A stretch of 64,000 bases of DNA from 55-13 sp037190145 (GTDB taxonomy: Bacteria > Armatimonadota > Fimbriimonadia > Fimbriimonadales > Fimbriimonadaceae). The notes under the pieces are model-generated. The model had not been told where the DNA came from. It did no database searches and saw only the letters and a list, made by a program, of their open reading frames with translations. Location of the stretch: the NCBI GenBank assembly GCA_037190145.1, contig JBBCJU010000001.1, positions 62,001 to 126,000 on the forward strand. The letters run 5' to 3'. A program made the translations under genes and the position numbers. This document shows, one piece after another, positions 32,308 to 40,199 of this stretch; positions within the stretch are counted from its first letter, which is position 1; each line of letters begins with the position of its first letter.

Positions 32308-33825
32308 ATGAGCATCTCTCGACGCGCCCTTCTTGGCGTCGGAGCCGCAGGCATCGCCTCTACGGCTCTGGGCAACGTTTCCTTTGACCGACCTCCGAAG
32401 AAGGGTGGAAAGAAGCCTAAAAATATTATCTTCTGCGTAGCTGATGGACTTTCCATCCAAAACCTTTCGATGGCAAGCTACTTCCGTCAGATCACCGAGG
32501 GCAAGCCTTCCTATTGGCACACCCTGATGAATGAGGAGTATGCCGTTAACGGTCTTCAAGAGACCCGATCTCTGAACTCTGTCGTCACGGACTCATCTGC
32601 CGCAAGCTCAACTTGGGGCTGCGGCCGTCGAATCTGGAATGGTCAGGTAAATGTCTATCCAGATGGAACAGAGCTTCGCACTCTTGCCTCAGTTATGAAA
32701 GAGGCTGGAGTCAAAGTAGGCTTGGTCACCACCACCACCATTACTCACGCTACACCCGCAGGATTTGCGGTGAACTGTGCGGATCGTGGACTGGAGCCTC
32801 TCATTGCCGAGAAGTACCTCGCTGGAGGAATTGACGTCCTTTTGGGTGGCGGCAACAATCACTTTGCTGCCGATAAGAGAAAAGATAAGAAAGACCTGTA
32901 TGCAGAGTTTGCAAAGGCTGGTTATTCCATTGCTAAAAGTCGAGATGAGCTGATGACCCTCAAAGGCAATAAGGTTCTCGGCATTTTTAGTGACAGCCAT
33001 CGCCCCTACACGGTCGACCACATGAATAGCCCCGAGCTATTGAAGTCAACTCCAACCCTGGCCGAGACTGTACAAGTGGCCTTGGACAAGCTAAAGGGAT
33101 CACCGAAAGGATTTCTTCTTCAGATTGAAGGGGGAAAGGTAGATCATGCGGCGCACGGCAATGACTTTGGCGCAATGGTGTATGACCAGATTGCATTTGA
33201 AGAAGCCGTAAAAGTTGCCGTTGAATTTGCCCTGAAAGACAAAGAGACTTTGGTGATTATCACTGCGGATCATGCCACGGGCGGCGCATCTCTAAACGGA
33301 GCAGGCTCAGGGTATGGAGATAGTACTGGCGGCCTGAAGCTTCTGAGTGGCATCAAGTCAAGCCAGGAGAAGATGGCCTCCGCCATCGGATCTTCCCCCT
33401 CTCGATCTTTGGTTCAAGACGTGATCCGAGAGAAGTTAGGAATTGGACTCTCCAATGATGAGGCCGATGTTATTGTTGCTGCGAGAGCGGGCAATTCTCC
33501 CTTTAAGTCATCCATTTTTCATGGCTCCACCAATGCAACCCTTGCCATGATTCTAGGCAACCATACAAAGGTGACTTGGACAAGCGGCAATCATACATGC
33601 GACCACGTGATGGTCACTGCGGTCGGTCCCGGAAGCGAGCAGATGGCAGGCGTCACCCAGAATATTCGCTTCTATGACATCATGCTGGCGGCCAAGGGCC
33701 TCAAATGGAGCAATCCCACAATGTCCTACGAAGATGCAGTCAAGGCTAGAGAAAAGAAAGCACAAGTCGATGCGGAGCTGCTTGAGCAATACGCCGTAGT
33801 GGACGACATCGACCACGGTGTCTAG
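32308..33825 (+). CDS. exported alkaline phosphatase (PhoA family)
   Basis: 505 aa. A Tat signal (SISRRALLGVGAAGIA) indicates export in a folded, metal-loaded state. PhoA-family active-site blocks are present: the first metal Asp in FCVADG (Asp46), the nucleophile Ser96 in VTDSSAAS, THATPAGFAVN, LLQIEGGKVDHAAHGND (Glu, Asp and His metal ligands) and IITADHATGG. It releases phosphate from monoesters outside the inner membrane. No pho box or partner genes are evident. It lies 28 bases after the preceding small gene. Confidence 0.95.
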   Translation: MSISRRALLGVGAAGIASTALGNVSFDRPPKKGGKKPKNIIFCVADGLSIQNLSMASYFRQITEGKPSYWHTLMNEEYAVNGLQETRSLNSVVTDSSAASSTWGCGRRIWNGQVNVYPDGTELRTLASVMKEAGVKVGLVTTTTITHATPAGFAVNCADRGLEPLIAEKYLAGGIDVLLGGGNNHFAADKRKDKKDLYAEFAKAGYSIAKSRDELMTLKGNKVLGIFSDSHRPYTVDHMNSPELLKSTPTLAETVQVALDKLKGSPKGFLLQIEGGKVDHAAHGNDFGAMVYDQIAFEEAVKVAVEFALKDKETLVIITADHATGGASLNGAGSGYGDSTGGLKLLSGIKSSQEKMASAIGSSPSRSLVQDVIREKLGIGLSNDEADVIVAARAGNSPFKSSIFHGSTNATLAMILGNHTKVTWTSGNHTCDHVMVTAVGPGSEQMAGVTQNIRFYDIMLAAKGLKWSNPTMSYEDAVKAREKKAQVDAELLEQYAVVDDIDHGV

Positions 33826-34172
33826 GATTGATTTGTTACTTGTCCTTCCTGGTTCAAAATCAAAATTGAGCCAGGAATCGATTCATGTATGAGTGTTTTC
33901 AACGTTGGAATTAGTGGAGAAACATAAACTAACTCCGTAGACTTGGTTGCCAGAACAACAATGATCAAACTTTGATCACGATGGTTGTGCTGAAAAGGTA
34001 TCCCGCGATCATGAGTGACAAAAACATGCACTTTCTTCCTGGCAAAATCCAATAGTTCGCCATTCGTCAATCTATCTATACCAAGATCATAAACAGTGTG
34101 AACGTTCAGACCATCAAGTAAGGCCTTTACACGAATATTAACGTTTTCATCAAGAAGAACTACGCGGCTCAA
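33822..34172 (-). CDS. DUF5615 PIN-like toxin
   Basis: 116 aa of the DUF5615 (Mut7-C-like, PIN-fold) family. The conserved acidic positions are in VVLLDENVNI near the N-terminus and VFVTHDRGIPFQ in the middle, with the family's helix LTNGELLDFA between them. Such proteins are predicted ribonucleases and typically pair with an upstream DUF433 antitoxin, as here: the genes overlap by 4 bases (ATGA at 34169-34172). The stop overlaps the end of the convergent phosphatase gene by 4 bases. Activity has been demonstrated for few members. Confidence 0.88.
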   Translation of the reverse strand: MSRVVLLDENVNIRVKALLDGLNVHTVYDLGIDRLTNGELLDFARKKVHVFVTHDRGIPFQHNHRDQSLIIVVLATKSTELVYVSPLIPTLKTLIHESIPGSILILNQEGQVTNQS

Positions 34173-34420
34173 GCCGCTTCCTTCGTAAACTTCGCTAACA
34201 AAAGTTCTTCAGCCCTTTGAAGAACTTCTTGCGCAAGGTTACGTCCCACGCTTGGATACCCCTCCAGAAAGCCTTCAAGACCTTCAGGGCCAGAAACATA
34301 GTCAAACAAGTTTTTGATTGGAACACGAGTGCCGTAGAAGCAGGGAGCGCCGCTCATTCGAGCAGGATTCATCCAAACCAAATTGTCGATAACTACATCC
34401 TCCGATCCCGGTTGTGTCAT
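34169..34420 (-). CDS. DUF433 antitoxin
   Basis: 83 aa winged-helix protein of the DUF433 family. Signature: LVWMNPARMSGAPCFYGTRVPIKNLFDYV followed by FLEGYPSVGRNLAQEVLQRAEELL, matching the family pattern of P-x-x-x-G-x-P-x-x-x-G-T-R-V/I-P and y-P. It is expected to bind DNA and neutralise the overlapping DUF5615 toxin, and likely autoregulates the pair. It starts within about 30 bases of the GH109 stop region on the same strand. Confidence 0.9.
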   Translation of the reverse strand: MTQPGSEDVVIDNLVWMNPARMSGAPCFYGTRVPIKNLFDYVSGPEGLEGFLEGYPSVGRNLAQEVLQRAEELLLAKFTKEAA

Positions 34421-34429
34421 AGAACTATT

Positions 34430-35809
34430 CTACGACACAACCGCTAAAGGCTTCATGGTCTTCCACTTGCCTCTAGTGAAGTCGGGGACATCTATTGATT
34501 GACCTCGATTCTTCACGGACCATTCGCTTAATGGGGTGATGACAGACCAAGTCGCCGCATCATAGACATCCTGGTCTAGCGGTAATCCGTTGCGCAAGCA
34601 GTACACGATTCGCCAAAGCATGATGAAGTCCATGCCCCCGTGTCCTCCCATTCGCTTGGCCTCTTCTCCCACTCGTTTCCAAAGCGGGTGATCGAACTCC
34701 GCATAGAACTCCTCTAAGCCCTTTCCTTCTGTCCAGTCGTGAGTGCTCTTGGTTCTTCCTTCTATGACAACTCGGTCTGGGAATCCTGCCCAGATTCCTT
34801 TGGTGCCTTGAATGAGATTGTGTCGTGTGTAAGGCCTGGGAAGTTGCTCATCCCATTGGATCATCAGCGTCTTCCCATTCACAGTCTTGGCGATGGTGGT
34901 ACTAATGTCGCCACATTGGAACTTCACCTTATTCCACTTGTGATCTGCAGGGAAATTCGCCTTTGCATACAGTTCTCGAGCCCTGGATGGCGATGAAACC
35001 GAAGACATATAGTCGAGTCGGTCGCCCCGGTTGATGTTCATATACTGCGCAACTGGGCCGAGCCCGTGGGTTGGATATAGATTTCCGTTGTGCTTGACAT
35101 ACTCGTAGGTACGCCATGAGCCAGTTCCGTGCTCAACCTCATGCATCTGACTTCGCAAGTCATGGATGTAAGCGGCCTCGCCATGAAGCAAATCACCAAA
35201 CACGCCTAAGCGGCACATGTTCAGAACCATCAACTCTTCACGACCGTAGTTGACGTTCTCCATCATCATGCAGTGCTTTTGGGTGACTTCAGAAGTGTCT
35301 ACCAGTTCCCAACACTCATCTATCGTAAGCGCCGCCGGAACCTCTAAGAAAGCATGTTTCCCGGCCTTCATGGTATCGACCGCCATGCGCGCATGCCAAT
35401 CCCAAGGTGTACTGATGATGACAATATCAATGTCATCCCGATCTAGCATCCGCTTGTAGTCGGTATCCCCATTGGTATAAGCGGTCGGGGTCTTGCCCGT
35501 TTTATCCTTTACTCGCTTGATGCTACGCTCTGCAGTAGGAGCATGATTGTCGCAAATCGCCATCACATCCACGCCTTCGATGGATAGCATTTGCGCGACA
35601 TGTCCACCTCCCCTAGCGCCAACTCCGATAAATCCAACACGGACCCTATCCATCTTTGGAGCGACAAGGTCGGCGGCACTCTTGGCTCCTCTTGGAGCGC
35701 GTTTGTTAAATTGGGGTTTCTGTTCGACGGCCATAGCATTAGCAGCGAGAGCGGCGCTGGCAGCTCCAGCTGCGGCTAGAAATTCCCGGCGATCGATCTT
35801 CTTCGGCAT
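34430..35809 (-). CDS. exported GH109 NAD-dependent alpha-N-acetylgalactosaminidase
   Basis: 459 aa. A Tat signal (DRREFLAAAGAASAALA) exports the protein with bound NAD. The Rossmann fold has VGFIGVGARGGGH (residues 58-70). Then come STPWDWHA, FLEVPAALTIDECWELVD and MMENVNYGR, and the GH109 hallmark NLYPTHGLGPVAQY with Tyr245 and His248 at the positions known to be catalytic. This set separates GH109 from ordinary Gfo/Idh/MocA dehydrogenases. It removes terminal alpha-GalNAc, as on mucin O-glycans or blood-group A antigens, by an NAD-assisted elimination. Substrate specificity cannot be proved from the sequence. Confidence 0.85.
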   Translation of the reverse strand: MPKKIDRREFLAAAGAASAALAANAMAVEQKPQFNKRAPRGAKSAADLVAPKMDRVRVGFIGVGARGGGHVAQMLSIEGVDVMAICDNHAPTAERSIKRVKDKTGKTPTAYTNGDTDYKRMLDRDDIDIVIISTPWDWHARMAVDTMKAGKHAFLEVPAALTIDECWELVDTSEVTQKHCMMMENVNYGREELMVLNMCRLGVFGDLLHGEAAYIHDLRSQMHEVEHGTGSWRTYEYVKHNGNLYPTHGLGPVAQYMNINRGDRLDYMSSVSSPSRARELYAKANFPADHKWNKVKFQCGDISTTIAKTVNGKTLMIQWDEQLPRPYTRHNLIQGTKGIWAGFPDRVVIEGRTKSTHDWTEGKGLEEFYAEFDHPLWKRVGEEAKRMGGHGGMDFIMLWRIVYCLRNGLPLDQDVYDAATWSVITPLSEWSVKNRGQSIDVPDFTRGKWKTMKPLAVVS

Positions 35810-35937
35810 AGTTGGATAGGTTATCCCTTACAGCCGTAAAACCGGACTAAATGAAGTTAGTTATTGTCAAAAACTGTTCAAAAGATTCAGTTTCCGCTCT
35901 AGTGCAAAAAACTTATAGCAACACAAGCTAAATCAAC

Positions 35938-35973
35938 GCTTGGTCAAGGGAGTGCAAACCTCCCTCACCAAGC
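35938..35973 (-). terminator. hairpin downstream of the helicase gene
   Basis: gcttggt (35938-35944) pairs with accaagc and agggag with ctccct, separated by a small internal loop (apical loop tgcaaac), ending at 35973, 12 bases beyond the helicase stop. On the minus strand it is followed by gttgattt, a weak T-rich end. Confidence 0.45.
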
Positions 35974-35985
35974 ACAAGCATGTAG

Positions 35986-38208
35986 CTACACGACCTTTGC
36001 CTGTAACGCTAAGGCCCCTAGTAGCTGATTTTCATGTGCCTCCCAGTAGCCTGTTTCCAATACTAAATACAACTCCTTTCTAACCCGACTGATCGTGGTG
36101 TTGAGAACTTGAGAGCCGACCTCACGATGCACATTCGTAAAATAAGGATTTGAAGGGGCTGATCCATCAACCACCGAGAATATGACCGTGTCCCATTCCC
36201 TCCCCTGTGCTTTGTGAGTGTTCAATACCTCAACCTGCCCCAATAGCCCACTTTCTCGCAAAGCGTTGCGAATCGTCTTCATCTGCTCTAAGTACGGCGT
36301 TAATACGACAATATTATCTCGCCCTTTATCAAGCAAAGTTTGGACAAGTGTCACCACGGCTTTAATTTCGTTCACTGCAACTCGATGGTGACCTCCTTGT
36401 TCGGAGTCTTGAACTCCCTTCACATAAACTTTCGTTGACACCTCATCCGCGCCTTCCAGGTTCATTTTGTAAATAAAGTGATCCAGAAGTAGTGCCAAAT
36501 CTGCTCCAAAACGATAGGACTTCGTTAAATTGCTTTTGACTAATCTTACAAAGGCAGGAGCTGACTGTTGATACAGCGAAGTGTGACTCGTCGCGAGGAA
36601 GGCTGATTCTAAAAACAATGCTGATTTCGCCCAAAATGAGCTAGATACGGCATCTTCATCTGCTGCCTCACAGACTGGCGGAAGCTGTTTATGATCCCCA
36701 AGCATGGATACTGGACACATTAAGCTCAACAAGGGAATAGTCTTAGCCAAAGGTGCATATCCAGCTTCATCCACGATAACCCAATCAACATTAAATGAAC
36801 GTGAAAGCGAGCGGCCAATAAAACCATCAAGTGTTACTCCGATTACATACTTCTCCGTGAGAGTCGCTTCGAGCGAGGCCCTCATGGCTTCAAGTTCAGA
36901 GGTCCGTGTTTCGATCTCGATAAGCAGTTGATCAACATCAATTGTCTCTGTTCCTAGTTCTGCTAGTCGTTCCCACCTGCGCTCTTCGGCAAGACGAATT
37001 TGTTGATATGCATCAGATAACTCAGAGTCTCTGGTGGTCAGCATTTCTTTGTGCGTTGACTGTTGCTTAGAAAGCCCTCCCAAACGAATCTCCAGTTGCT
37101 CACGATTTATTCTGTTTTCCTCGCGTAGTCCCCGAGTTTCAGCTAACTTCGATTCTAGATCCTTCTTTTCACCAGATTTAAGAAGTGCCTTGAGCGGACC
37201 AAGTCGTCTTATCTGAGATTCCAATTGCATTTCGTCGCGGGCAAGTCGTTGGTCAGACTTCCTTATCCCAAGAAGCTCATCTTTCAGAGTTTCTAACGTA
37301 CTATCATCGTTCAGTAAGTATTTCTGAACCTCCTGCTTCTCCTGTTCAAGTGTTCTCGCCTTTTCTTGTAGGATTAAGATTTCGGCTTGATCTTGTCCAA
37401 GCAACCTTAACATCTCTGCCTGCCTACGATATTGCTCAATGTCACGGCTTATTTCATCCAGTCTTTTTTGTAGCGTGGCATCTTCACAGACTTCCGGATA
37501 GTCTCTTAAAAACTCGGGAGTGGGGGTCCCTAATCTTGCAATGTTCACCCTTGGCAAAACGTCAGCAAGTTCGTCGATGACCGCCCTCATAGCGTTATCC
37601 ACCGCGTTGTTTGTAGGTGCAACGATCAGGATTTTGCGACCACGTTTGCGAAGAGCCTTCGCTAAACTGGACAGTACATATGTAGTTTTGCCTGACCCTG
37701 GTGGGCCCCATGTATATGAGAATCGATTCTCCATTGCCGAAACGATTGCTCGCTTCTGCTCACCGCTTAAGTGATTGAGACCCATAAACCGAGGAGCAGA
37801 TAACCCAGTCGCTATATCCTCAGTTGAAACAAGATGCCCTCTCTGAGCGAACCAATCTCGGACCCGCTCTACCAACCATTTTAAGTCCGATCTTACAATT
37901 CCACCGGTCAGATCCATTTCACACTTAAAAGCTAGAGTTACGACCGGCGGGTTGTTGGTACGTTCAACGAGGGTAGCAGGTACGATCTCGCCTGCACCTG
38001 TCGGCAAGTATTCCACTGAGCTCCCGGCAGGAATACGACACTCTCCCACGTAGCTAAACTTATAACAGAAGCAAAAGTGGCCATCTACATACCGTTGAGT
38101 AGGATCTTGGTTATCCCAGTTAACTTGGCAATTATCAAACCCAAGCTGATGATTGTTAAGGTAGTTCAAATATGCCTGGGTACTTTCGATAGCAAGTGGG
38201 ATGAGCAT
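35986..38208 (-). CDS. SF1 DNA/RNA helicase (UPF1/Dna2-like) with long coiled-coil insert
   Basis: 740 aa. An N-terminal beta-rich region of about 140 residues precedes helicase motif I WGPPGSGKTT (Walker A, 168-175) and motif Ia LIVAPTNNAVDN. A long coiled coil (about 245-455) is inserted between Ia and motif II IVDEAGYAP (DEAG, 480-483), followed by GDHKQLPP (504-511). The second RecA domain has VLTPYLEQM, NTHKAQGREWDTVIFS and TTISRVRKELYLV (motif VI). This is the UPF1/Dna2-like branch of SF1. No nuclease domain is seen. It is single, bounded by two hairpins, and looks more A/T-rich than its neighbours. Repair, RNA handling or antiviral roles are all possible. Confidence 0.85.
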   Translation of the reverse strand: MLIPLAIESTQAYLNYLNNHQLGFDNCQVNWDNQDPTQRYVDGHFCFCYKFSYVGECRIPAGSSVEYLPTGAGEIVPATLVERTNNPPVVTLAFKCEMDLTGGIVRSDLKWLVERVRDWFAQRGHLVSTEDIATGLSAPRFMGLNHLSGEQKRAIVSAMENRFSYTWGPPGSGKTTYVLSSLAKALRKRGRKILIVAPTNNAVDNAMRAVIDELADVLPRVNIARLGTPTPEFLRDYPEVCEDATLQKRLDEISRDIEQYRRQAEMLRLLGQDQAEILILQEKARTLEQEKQEVQKYLLNDDSTLETLKDELLGIRKSDQRLARDEMQLESQIRRLGPLKALLKSGEKKDLESKLAETRGLREENRINREQLEIRLGGLSKQQSTHKEMLTTRDSELSDAYQQIRLAEERRWERLAELGTETIDVDQLLIEIETRTSELEAMRASLEATLTEKYVIGVTLDGFIGRSLSRSFNVDWVIVDEAGYAPLAKTIPLLSLMCPVSMLGDHKQLPPVCEAADEDAVSSSFWAKSALFLESAFLATSHTSLYQQSAPAFVRLVKSNLTKSYRFGADLALLLDHFIYKMNLEGADEVSTKVYVKGVQDSEQGGHHRVAVNEIKAVVTLVQTLLDKGRDNIVVLTPYLEQMKTIRNALRESGLLGQVEVLNTHKAQGREWDTVIFSVVDGSAPSNPYFTNVHREVGSQVLNTTISRVRKELYLVLETGYWEAHENQLLGALALQAKVV

Positions 38209-38316
38209 AGGTTCTCACCCTTTTACCGTATCCGCAATGGAAGGGACTATATATCTGTCCTAAGGATGCCAGCGCCACGAACAAATCGGTACATAGGAGT
38301 CTGAGATCAGATTCAA

Positions 38317-38354
38317 AAACGGGCGTTGCGGGCTTTTACCCGCAACGCCCGTTT
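38317..38354 (-). terminator. strong Rho-independent terminator of the YceI gene
   Basis: aaacgggcgttgcggg (38317-38332) pairs perfectly over 16 bp with 38339-38354, with a 6-nt loop. Read on the minus strand it ends in a run of T residues (gttttt), 20 bases after the YceI stop. Confidence 0.9.
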
Positions 38355-38373
38355 ATATATTCAGAGAAGCCGT

Positions 38374-39036
38374 TTACTTGTCTTTAGCTGCTTCTACAGA
38401 AAGTCGAATCGTGACTTCATTGCCGATGGCAGGATTACCATCTGGAAGGTTGTTTCCGTAAGTAATTCCAAAGTCTCGGCGATTGATCTTAAACGGTTCT
38501 GCGACCACACCGATCTTGTCAGGCTGATCGCCACTTCCTTTCAATGGACCATAGTGCTTGAATGGAATGGAAACCTTCTTTGTGACACCCTTGATCGTTA
38601 GGTTGCCCTCGGCTGTGTAGCCATTTCGAGTCTTGCTGATCTTTGTGGACTTGAAGGTAATGGAGGGATACTTTTCAACTTCAAAGAAGTCTGCCCCTTT
38701 CAGGTGGTTATCGCGAGGCACTACGCCCGTATCAATGGAACCAGCTTCCGCCGAAAACTCAACGCTTGCCTTAGAGAGGTCAGCTCCACTCTGCACGATC
38801 TTGCCTGTGAACTTATTGATTCGTCCATGAACCGTAGCAATGCCCATATGAGGAATCTCGAAGTAAATACTTGTGTGATAAGGGTCGATAGAGTAGCTGG
38901 CAGTATCTTTGATCTCGGTAGCCTTGCCCTGAATAGCAATGCGGGGTTCTGCATAAGCTACACCAGGATGGAGCGCAACGTAGCCTCCAAATCCAAGAGC
39001 TGCAATCGCGGGGATGAGGGCATATTTCACTTTCAT
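38374..39036 (-). CDS. YceI-family periplasmic isoprenoid-binding protein
   Basis: 220 aa. A Sec signal peptide (YALIPAIAALGFGGYVALHPGVAYA) is followed by the YceI lipocalin-like barrel: YSIDPYHTSIYFEIPHMGIATVHGRI, SVEFSAEAGSIDTGVVPRDNHLKGADFFEVEKYPSITFKS (its DxHLKGxDFF core is diagnostic) and GNLTIKGVTKKVSIPF. YceI proteins bind long isoprenoids such as polyprenyl chains or quinones in the periplasm and are often linked to acid, base or oxidative stress. Single gene with its own terminator. Confidence 0.92.
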   Translation of the reverse strand: MKVKYALIPAIAALGFGGYVALHPGVAYAEPRIAIQGKATEIKDTASYSIDPYHTSIYFEIPHMGIATVHGRINKFTGKIVQSGADLSKASVEFSAEAGSIDTGVVPRDNHLKGADFFEVEKYPSITFKSTKISKTRNGYTAEGNLTIKGVTKKVSIPFKHYGPLKGSGDQPDKIGVVAEPFKINRRDFGITYGNNLPDGNPAIGNEVTIRLSVEAAKDK

Positions 39037-39148
39037 AGTTTTGTTTCTCTTTTTTGTTTAACCGTGTTTAAGGAAGAATGGTTGTTACGGAGAGCTAGAA
39101 AGTCCTAAAAACTTCAATCTAGGGTTTCTCAAGCTTCCTATCAAAACA

Positions 39149-39721
39149 TTAACCTCGCAATGTCGAGAGCGCACCCTCAACCTTCAATAGTTCATCCAAG
39201 AGCGCCTTTGCCGCTTCTTGCTGAACTTCTTGCGCCACAAACGTTCCTTCATCGTTCAGGTAGCCGAAAACATTTGGAATCGTTACCGCTTCGTAGATTG
39301 GGAACATACGGAAGGTGGTCAGGATTTGCTTTGTCATTTGCACACCCCGCAAGCCACCGGAGACTCCGCCGTAGCTCACGAAACCAACACCCTTGTATGC
39401 CCACTCTCGCACCAAGTAGGTCAGAGCATTCACAAGGCTTGGGGGTGTACTGAAGTTGTACTCCGGGGTAACAAAAACAAAAGCATCAGCTTCCGCGACC
39501 TTCTTGCTCCATGCCTTGGTATGCTCATGCTCATAGGACTGAGCGGCTGGATGTTGGGGCTCATCAAAAACGGGAAGGTTCTGGTCTGCCAGCTCTACCA
39601 ACTCAACATCAAAGCCTCCGTGAGTTTTGGCAGCTTCGGCAAACCACTTTCCAATGGTAGACCCAATCCTGCCGGGCCTTGTACTTGCGACGAGAACGAT
39701 TAGTTTTGGCATGGTTATCAC
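39149..39721 (-). CDS. NADPH-dependent FMN reductase (flavodoxin-like)
   Basis: 190 aa flavodoxin-fold oxidoreductase. KLIVLVASTRPGRIGSTIGKW holds the FMN phosphate loop, followed by VELADQNLPVFDEPQHP, VTPEYNFSTPPSLVNALTYL (flavin contact) and FVSYGGVSGGLRGVQ. Members reduce quinones, azo dyes or chromate with NADPH. Start: the GTG at 39721 has GGAG 7 bases upstream, and the ATG at 39712 is the alternative. The divergent HxlR regulator and shared inverted repeat suggest induction by an electrophile or quinone. Confidence 0.9.
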   Translation of the reverse strand: MITMPKLIVLVASTRPGRIGSTIGKWFAEAAKTHGGFDVELVELADQNLPVFDEPQHPAAQSYEHEHTKAWSKKVAEADAFVFVTPEYNFSTPPSLVNALTYLVREWAYKGVGFVSYGGVSGGLRGVQMTKQILTTFRMFPIYEAVTIPNVFGYLNDEGTFVAQEVQQEAAKALLDELLKVEGALSTLRG

Positions 39722-39731
39722 ATCATACTCC

Positions 39732-39755
39732 GTAGTGCTACATTTTTTGCACTAC
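39732..39755. promoter_or_regulatory. inverted repeat between HxlR regulator and FMN reductase, candidate operator
   Basis: gtagtgc (39732-39738) and gcactac (39749-39755) form a 7-bp inverted repeat with a 10-base A/T-rich spacer, 11 bases upstream of the reductase start codon. Size and spacing suit a dimeric HxlR-type repressor. Confidence 0.55.
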
Positions 39756-39814
39756 TCTACAAAAAGTCCTGAAAGCGTCCTAAACGGAAACTCGCTGACG
39801 TAGAATTAGACGAC

Positions 39815-40189
39815 ATGGAATGGAAAGATCGCTGTCCTAAAAACCTCGTGAGGGGTGTTGCACTCGTTCAAGAGAAGTGGACTCTGTTGATCATTGCCCA
39901 TCTTATGGCGGAACCCTGCGGATTCAATGAGCTTGCCCGCAAGGCACAGGGAGTAAGCGCCACTACCCTCTCACAAAGACTTTCTGTATTAGAAGAAGCT
40001 GGGCTGGTCAAGAAAACCGTACATTCAACCATGCCCCCCCGCACCAGCTACGAACTTACAGAAGCTGGACATGGTCTGCAACCAGCGCTTGAAGCGATTG
40101 AGTCTTGGAGCGAGAAGTATCTTGCGGATAAGGATTTAGGCGAGGATATTGATAGTGACTGCCCAGGTAAGCCTGGACAGCCTGTTTGA
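39815..40189 (+). CDS. HxlR-family transcriptional regulator
   Basis: 124 aa winged-helix regulator. The N-terminal Cys in DRCPKNL (Cys7) fits the redox- or electrophile-sensing cysteine of HxlR members such as HypR/YodB. Then come VQEKWTLLIIAHLM, FNELARKAQGVSATTLSQRLSVLEEAGLV (recognition helix) and TSYELTEAGHGLQPAL. It probably represses the divergent FMN reductase and itself through the inverted repeat between them. The C-terminus has CPGKPGQPV, adding a second cysteine. Confidence 0.93.
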   Translation: MEWKDRCPKNLVRGVALVQEKWTLLIIAHLMAEPCGFNELARKAQGVSATTLSQRLSVLEEAGLVKKTVHSTMPPRTSYELTEAGHGLQPALEAIESWSEKYLADKDLGEDIDSDCPGKPGQPV

Positions 40190-40199
40190 CATTCGGTAG

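Noticed and set aside
34430..35809. Generic Gfo/Idh/MocA dehydrogenase call
   Set aside because: The Tat signal together with the YPTHGLGP block and ECWELVD helix match GH109 enzymes better than cytoplasmic dehydrogenases.
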